NCBI GenBank assembly: GCA_009192285.1
Contig: WBVU01000004.1
Coordinates: 890,001-954,000, forward strand
Direction of reading: 5' to 3'
Length of the DNA: 64,000 nucleotides
Source: Morchella semilibera
Taxonomy: Eukaryota > Ascomycota > Pezizomycetes > Pezizales > Morchellaceae
The position numbers and the translations under genes were made by a program. Of the stretch, positions 60,452 through 64,000 are shown in pieces (positions within the stretch are counted from its first letter, which is position 1; every line of letters starts with the position of its first letter). The notes under the pieces were generated by a model that searched no databases, was not told where the DNA came from, and saw only the letters and a list, made by a program, of their open reading frames with translations.

Positions 60452-61384
60452 TTAACCTCTAAACTCCCACAACCCTCTCCACATCAAATCCCTTCCCCCC
60501 CAATACCCCTTTTGATTACTTACAACCCTCACCCCGCCCTTCACGCCGTCCGCCGACCAATGCGTATGCCCGTAAACCCAGGCCCGCACCAGCCCGCCAC
60601 CCACACACCCCCTCACCCCCGCCACCACCTCCGTGCAGAACGCACTCCCCAGCACACTCCCCTGATGCTCCGGCGCCACCGTCCCCTTAAACGTCGGCGC
60701 ATGATGTGTGACGACCAACACCCTCTTCGGCCCCGTCTCTGTCCCCTCCCCATCCTCGGCCTCCACCTCGGCCAGCGCGCCCTTCAACCACGCCAAGTCC
60801 GCATCATGCTCCGCATTATGCGCATCCACCGTCCACCCCTCGATCGCGCGGAAGTCGCCCAACGTCCTCCCGACGGCCTCCCTCGCCCCCTCCGCAATCC
60901 TCGAATGCAGCGTCGCGCCGAGCACCGTCACGCCGCACGGGAGGTCCACGCGCTTGCGGTGCAGTACGGTGAGCCCCGGAAGCTCCTCCTCCATGCGCTG
61001 TGCAGCGCGGAGGCCGTCTGCGCGGGAGGTGCGGTAGAATTCGTGGTTGCCGAGCACGAGGAAGACGCGGGTGAAGGCCGTTGTCTGGTGGCGCAGGAAG
61101 GTTACGTAGCGGTCGTAGTGGGGGACGAGGAGCCCGATGTCGCCGGCGAGGACCAGGTAGGGGGCCTTTGGAGGGATGGAGAAGCTGAGGTAGTGGGTGG
61201 AGGGGTTGGAGTTTGGCGTGGGCGGAGGGAGGAATTCGAGGTGCAGATCGGACATGATCTGGAAGTGGGTTTGTGGGTGGGTAGGGGTGGGAGGAGGGAG
61301 GCGGGGACTGAAGAGGGGGGAGAAGAGGCGGTCAGTGAAGACCTTTGGGAGAGAGGTGAGCGTGAGACGGCGGCGACGGGGCAT
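60452..61384 (-). CDS. Calcineurin-like metallophosphoesterase
   Basis: A single-exon gene of 310 residues. The metal-binding motifs occur in the standard order: SDLHLEF (Asp46, His48), LAGDIG (Asp82), LGNHEFY (112-118), VVTHHAPT (His227/His228) and GHTH (272-275). This is a complete two-metal active site of the calcineurin-like phosphoesterase superfamily. The substrate (phosphoprotein, nucleotide or other phosphoester) cannot be told from sequence; the closest architecture is the fungal 'Ser/Thr protein phosphatase family' set of short single-domain proteins. The first ~40 residues are basic and proline-rich, so a later start is possible: Met44 begins MSDLHLEF. Codon third positions are mostly G or C, unlike the genes at 24-32 kb, and the opposite strand stays open for 325 codons as a result. 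Confidence 0.88.
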   Translation of the reverse strand: MPRRRRLTLTSLPKVFTDRLFSPLFSPRLPPPTPTHPQTHFQIMSDLHLEFLPPPTPNSNPSTHYLSFSIPPKAPYLVLAGDIGLLVPHYDRYVTFLRHQTTAFTRVFLVLGNHEFYRTSRADGLRAAQRMEEELPGLTVLHRKRVDLPCGVTVLGATLHSRIAEGAREAVGRTLGDFRAIEGWTVDAHNAEHDADLAWLKGALAEVEAEDGEGTETGPKRVLVVTHHAPTFKGTVAPEHQGSVLGSAFCTEVVAGVRGCVGGGLVRAWVYGHTHWSADGVKGGVRVVSNQKGYWGGRDLMWRGLWEFRG

Positions 61385-62614
61385 ATTGTGCGGTCTGTGT
61401 GTGTGTGTGGGGGGGGGGGGGGTATGATCAAAAGTGCAGATAAGTATTATATATATATATATATGTATATATACTTAAATATTATATAATAATAATAATA
61501 CGTGTGGAGGAGTTCCTCTACGTTATACTTTGTGTAGAGTATATATCTATATGTATATATAGCTTTTGTTTATTGCTTATTGTTTTACTGCTAATGCCGA
61601 TAAGTAGATGTTGTTGATCATGAGCAGCAGCTACTGCGAGGGGGGGTAACTGACCATGAGTAAGTGTGCGAATGTAACAGGAAAAAGAAGAAAGAGAGAG
61701 AGCGCGAGAGAAAGAGAAAGGGAACGAGCGAGATGCGGAGACTCATCTCAATCCATCCATCTCTACTCTATTTACGGCATATTGCAAATGATCGACACAA
61801 GGGTTTTTTCTGGCCACTAATTGTCCCGTTTCAAATAGCCGACAGCGAGATGATCGTTAGACATTGCATATATAAGTAGCTATAGGTAGATAGATCAATT
61901 AAGATATCTCTCCCTCTCTCTCTCTCTTTGGAGCGCAGATCGAAATATGTAGGATTAGAAATATAATGAGAGTCAGTGCGTGTAGCTAAGATGCATGATT
62001 ATCACAGGCAAATCAGCCAGACCGCGGGTGATGATTGGTGATGGAGCGAAACAGCAGTAAAATTGCATGCGTAACTTCAATTAACGGTCGTCGTGCTAAC
62101 TAAAATATATATGTATGTAAAAAAAAACCCCCCCAGCCCAACCAGACCCCGTCTACTATGTTAAATAAAACCCAACCGACCAATCAGACAAAGAAAAAAA
62201 AAATGCAAAATGACAAAGGGAAAATGCAACGCTAAATAAACAAATATGATATGCAACCTTTTCCCCCCCTTACCCCCCGGTTTATAATAACCCCCTTAGC
62301 TTTTTTTTGTGTGTGTTCTTAATACTCCTGCTCCTCGTACCATTATCCAGGTCAATAAGAAAAAAATAAATCAAATGCAAAAAACGAAATGCAAAACAAA
62401 GGAAATGTAAAACAAATGAAAATAAAACAAATGAAATAAAACGAAAGCAATCAGTACATGTAGTAAAATTAGTATGCAGTAATAGTATGCTAGTATGCAA
62501 TGCAGTAAGTATGTAAGTAGTGGTGGTAGTACATGTAGTTAGTGGTACATGGTTAGTAAGTTGAGTAAGTAGAGTGGTGATGTTTTTGTATGCCAATGAT
62601 TAGACCCGATAGAT
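61385..62614. other. Microsatellite-rich intergenic region
   Basis: About 1.2 kb between two leftward-reading genes. It contains the GT/G compound tract at 61398-61422, (TA)n near 61449-61475, (AAT)n near 61486-61500, GAGA-rich and TCTC-rich tracts (about 61690-61730 and 61905-61928), and TACATGTA at 62455 and 62530. No gene is visible. Confidence 0.6.
61398..61422. repeat. (GT)n followed by a 14-G run
   Basis: Five to six GT units continue into 14 G and then GTAT, the same design as at 14970-14992. It lies about 15 bp upstream of the phosphoesterase start codon, so on the coding strand it is a C run with CA repeats in the 5' leader or promoter. Confidence 0.9.
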
Positions 62615-63310
62615 CTAACAGCAGAGACCTAGCCCCCTCTGCACATCCCACATCTGTGGCTGTGACTGTCCGTCCAACCTCGCCTTCCTGACACCCCACA
62701 CGGCACCCCTCGTGTGCACTCCCAACTCTCCCAGCACCTTCCTAAGCTCCGGGTGCCTCCTCACTGCCATCCCAACCGTCTTCTTGTCCATATTCTTCGC
62801 CGCCATCTTCAACTCCTTCCCGTAGTTCTTGACAAGATAGTCGACATCCGCAACATCACTGCTCTTGGTCCTCGTTGCGCAGGCGCTCAGCTTCCCCCTA
62901 AACAGAAACTCCTCCTTCAGGATCGGTACATAGCTAGTCCCCATACGTGGCCCGCTCAGCACCTGGTTCCTCGAGACGGGGAACTGGTCGCGCGCAATCT
63001 CCTCGTGACCCACAAACATCTCGACGAGGACCATGCTGCCCGAGCTGTCCTCCGAGTCGCGCCAGAAGAAGGCCACATAGTCCTCACGACACTGGGGGAT
63101 CTCGAGCCAGCCGCGCTTCTGCGCAAGTATACGCTGGATGGTGGGTTTAGTTGCGGCGACGAGGACGTCAATGTCTTTGGATTCGCGGTAGGCGGCTTGC
63201 GGGGTGCAGGCAAGGACGGACCAGCCGCCGAAGAAGCCGTGCTTGATCTTGTTAAAGGAGAGGACCCGGGAGAGGGCGAGGGCCGCGTCGTTGAGAGTTG
63301 ATTGATGCAT
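62615..63310 (-). CDS. Nucleotidyltransferase-fold protein
   Basis: A single-exon gene of 231 residues. Residues 28-51 carry the pattern of a nucleotidyltransferase fold: GGWS (28-31) followed by ESKDIDVLV with Asp46 and Asp48, the usual two metal-binding acidic residues. A later block (about residues 130-165: ILKEEFLFRGKLSACATRTKSSDVADVDYLV) resembles the helical region in which small fungal NTase proteins bind substrate or a partner. Many fungal genomes carry such proteins with no defined substrate, and resemblance to toxin-antitoxin MNT domains is structural only. High G+C at third codon positions gives a long open frame on the opposite strand, which I did not call. The start at 63310 gives a family-like short N-terminal helix. 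Confidence 0.7.
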   Translation of the reverse strand: MHQSTLNDAALALSRVLSFNKIKHGFFGGWSVLACTPQAAYRESKDIDVLVAATKPTIQRILAQKRGWLEIPQCREDYVAFFWRDSEDSSGSMVLVEMFVGHEEIARDQFPVSRNQVLSGPRMGTSYVPILKEEFLFRGKLSACATRTKSSDVADVDYLVKNYGKELKMAAKNMDKKTVGMAVRRHPELRKVLGELGVHTRGAVWGVRKARLDGQSQPQMWDVQRGLGLCC

Positions 63311-64000
63311 TGCTGCGGGTGCTACTGATTTCGGTGTGCGGATAGTGCAATTGAGTGGTCTAATGTGAATTGGAATGTTCGAATGGAAAACGCTGGGCCC
63401 AGAGAATAAAAGATACTGTCTAGTGGCGACGTTGAATGAATGTGATGGTTGATAGCACTAGGCAGCAGTCGTAGTAGTGCAGTAGTGTCGATCGATTAAA
63501 GTATTGAAAAGAAAAAATTATTAAAATAAAAGAAGGCTGAATTAAAGATTGTAATGGACGCGCAACCAGGCACGATGCAGATCAAAAAACCAATCAATGG
63601 GATAGAATAAATGAAGTGCAATATATAGTCTAAAGGGTTCGTCGAATGGATGAAACAATAATATAGGCAATAATACGTCGTCGACCAATAAAAGATAAAT
63701 AATAAGCAGAATAGAAAAAGAAAGTAATAGAAACACCACCTCAGCTGAAGAAACGTCGAAGGTCGTATAAGTAATCGTAGTTCGTCGCAAGAGAAGGTGG
63801 GGCGTGTGGGGGGGGGGGGGGGTGGTGTTAAAGAAGAAAAGAAAAAATAAAAATAAAAAGAATGAGGGGAGGCGGAGGGAGAGGTAGGGAGGGGGGGGCG
63901 GGGGAGGTGAGGACGTAAGGAAGGGAGATTACTGTCGCTTTGCTGCTGAACAATGGGAAACAGAAATCGTAGAGATGAAGCCTTAATCTTATATATCATC
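63311..64000. other. Window-end region with purine-rich tracts
   Basis: About 0.7 kb upstream of the nucleotidyltransferase gene. It is A- and G-rich on the plus strand, with a G run of about 15 near 63808-63822 and GGGAGG units at 63865-63910. The 167-residue open frame on the minus strand (63496-63999) is Leu/Phe/Tyr-rich low complexity and looks spurious. Confidence 0.55.

Noticed and set aside
60512-61489. 325-residue open frame on the plus strand opposite the phosphoesterase gene
   Set aside because: Its product is Arg/His/Pro-rich without domains. It exists because the minus-strand gene has few A/T-ending codons. The minus strand carries all five phosphoesterase motifs.
62714-63301. 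195-residue open frame opposite the nucleotidyltransferase gene
   Set aside because: Same cause: a GC-rich third-position shadow. No motif is present, while the minus-strand frame has the GG...DxD pattern.
1-64000. CRISPR arrays, phage genes, rRNA genes, telomeric repeats
   Set aside because: None was seen. Direct repeats present are microsatellites or target duplications, and the gene set is eukaryotic.

Overview
The window looks like nuclear DNA of a filamentous ascomycete (Pezizomycotina). Its genes carry several short introns (about 50-200 nt) with GTAnGT-type donors, CTAAC/CTAAT branch sites and short AG acceptors, and they encode typical fungal proteins: CHO2, a GT62 mannosyltransferase, Tao3/Mor2 and a fungal BRCT-WGR-PARP. 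Repeat-rich intergenic stretches of 1-7 kb separate the genes. A class such as Pezizomycetes is only a guess. No operon, phage, CRISPR array or bacterial feature is visible.

Layout, left to right: repeat-rich DNA (1-2649); a two-RRM RNA-binding protein on the minus strand (2650-4679); 7.4 kb of gene-poor DNA holding two TA-flanked inverted-repeat elements and a diverged family copy; NADPH-cytochrome P450 reductase (minus, 12091-14424); 4 kb without genes; poly(ADP-ribose) polymerase (minus, 18598-21406); the Furry/Tao3/Mor2 morphogenesis scaffold (plus, 24049-31973); a TauD-type 2-oxoglutarate dioxygenase (plus, 33544-34949); 4.3 kb of repeats with a poly(A)-tailed retroposon and two foldback elements; CHO2 phosphatidylethanolamine methyltransferase (plus, 39302-42394); a GT62 Anp1-like mannosyltransferase (plus, 44891-46654); V-ATPase subunit D (plus, 47480-48460); an F-box/ankyrin protein (minus, 49186-50103); an unrecognised small protein (minus, 51295-51946); a possible 86-residue protein (plus, 53744-54156); a Yip1-domain Golgi protein (plus, 55230-56370); a divergent eIF2-alpha paralogue (plus, 57116-58370); a metallophosphoesterase (minus, 60452-61384); and a nucleotidyltransferase-fold protein (minus, 62615-63310).

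The genes are mostly unrelated housekeeping functions and do not form a pathway. CHO2, the Golgi mannosyltransferase, the Yip1 protein and V-ATPase all concern endomembranes, but chance neighbourhood is the simplest explanation.

The most interesting items are: (1) the eIF2-alpha paralogue, in which the Ser51 loop and the kinase-docking motif are remodelled; (2) a set of short non-autonomous inverted-repeat elements, most of them flanked by TA; (3) a 90-bp retroposon with a 15-A tail and an exact 18-bp target-site duplication; (4) 29 copies, counted by eye, of the palindrome TACATGTA, nearly all outside genes; (5) a GC-AG intron that restores the PARP BRCT domain; and (6) apparent one-base deletions in two conserved genes (RRM protein and CHO2), which may be assembly errors. 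Exon borders were read by hand from splice signals and family conservation, not from transcripts.
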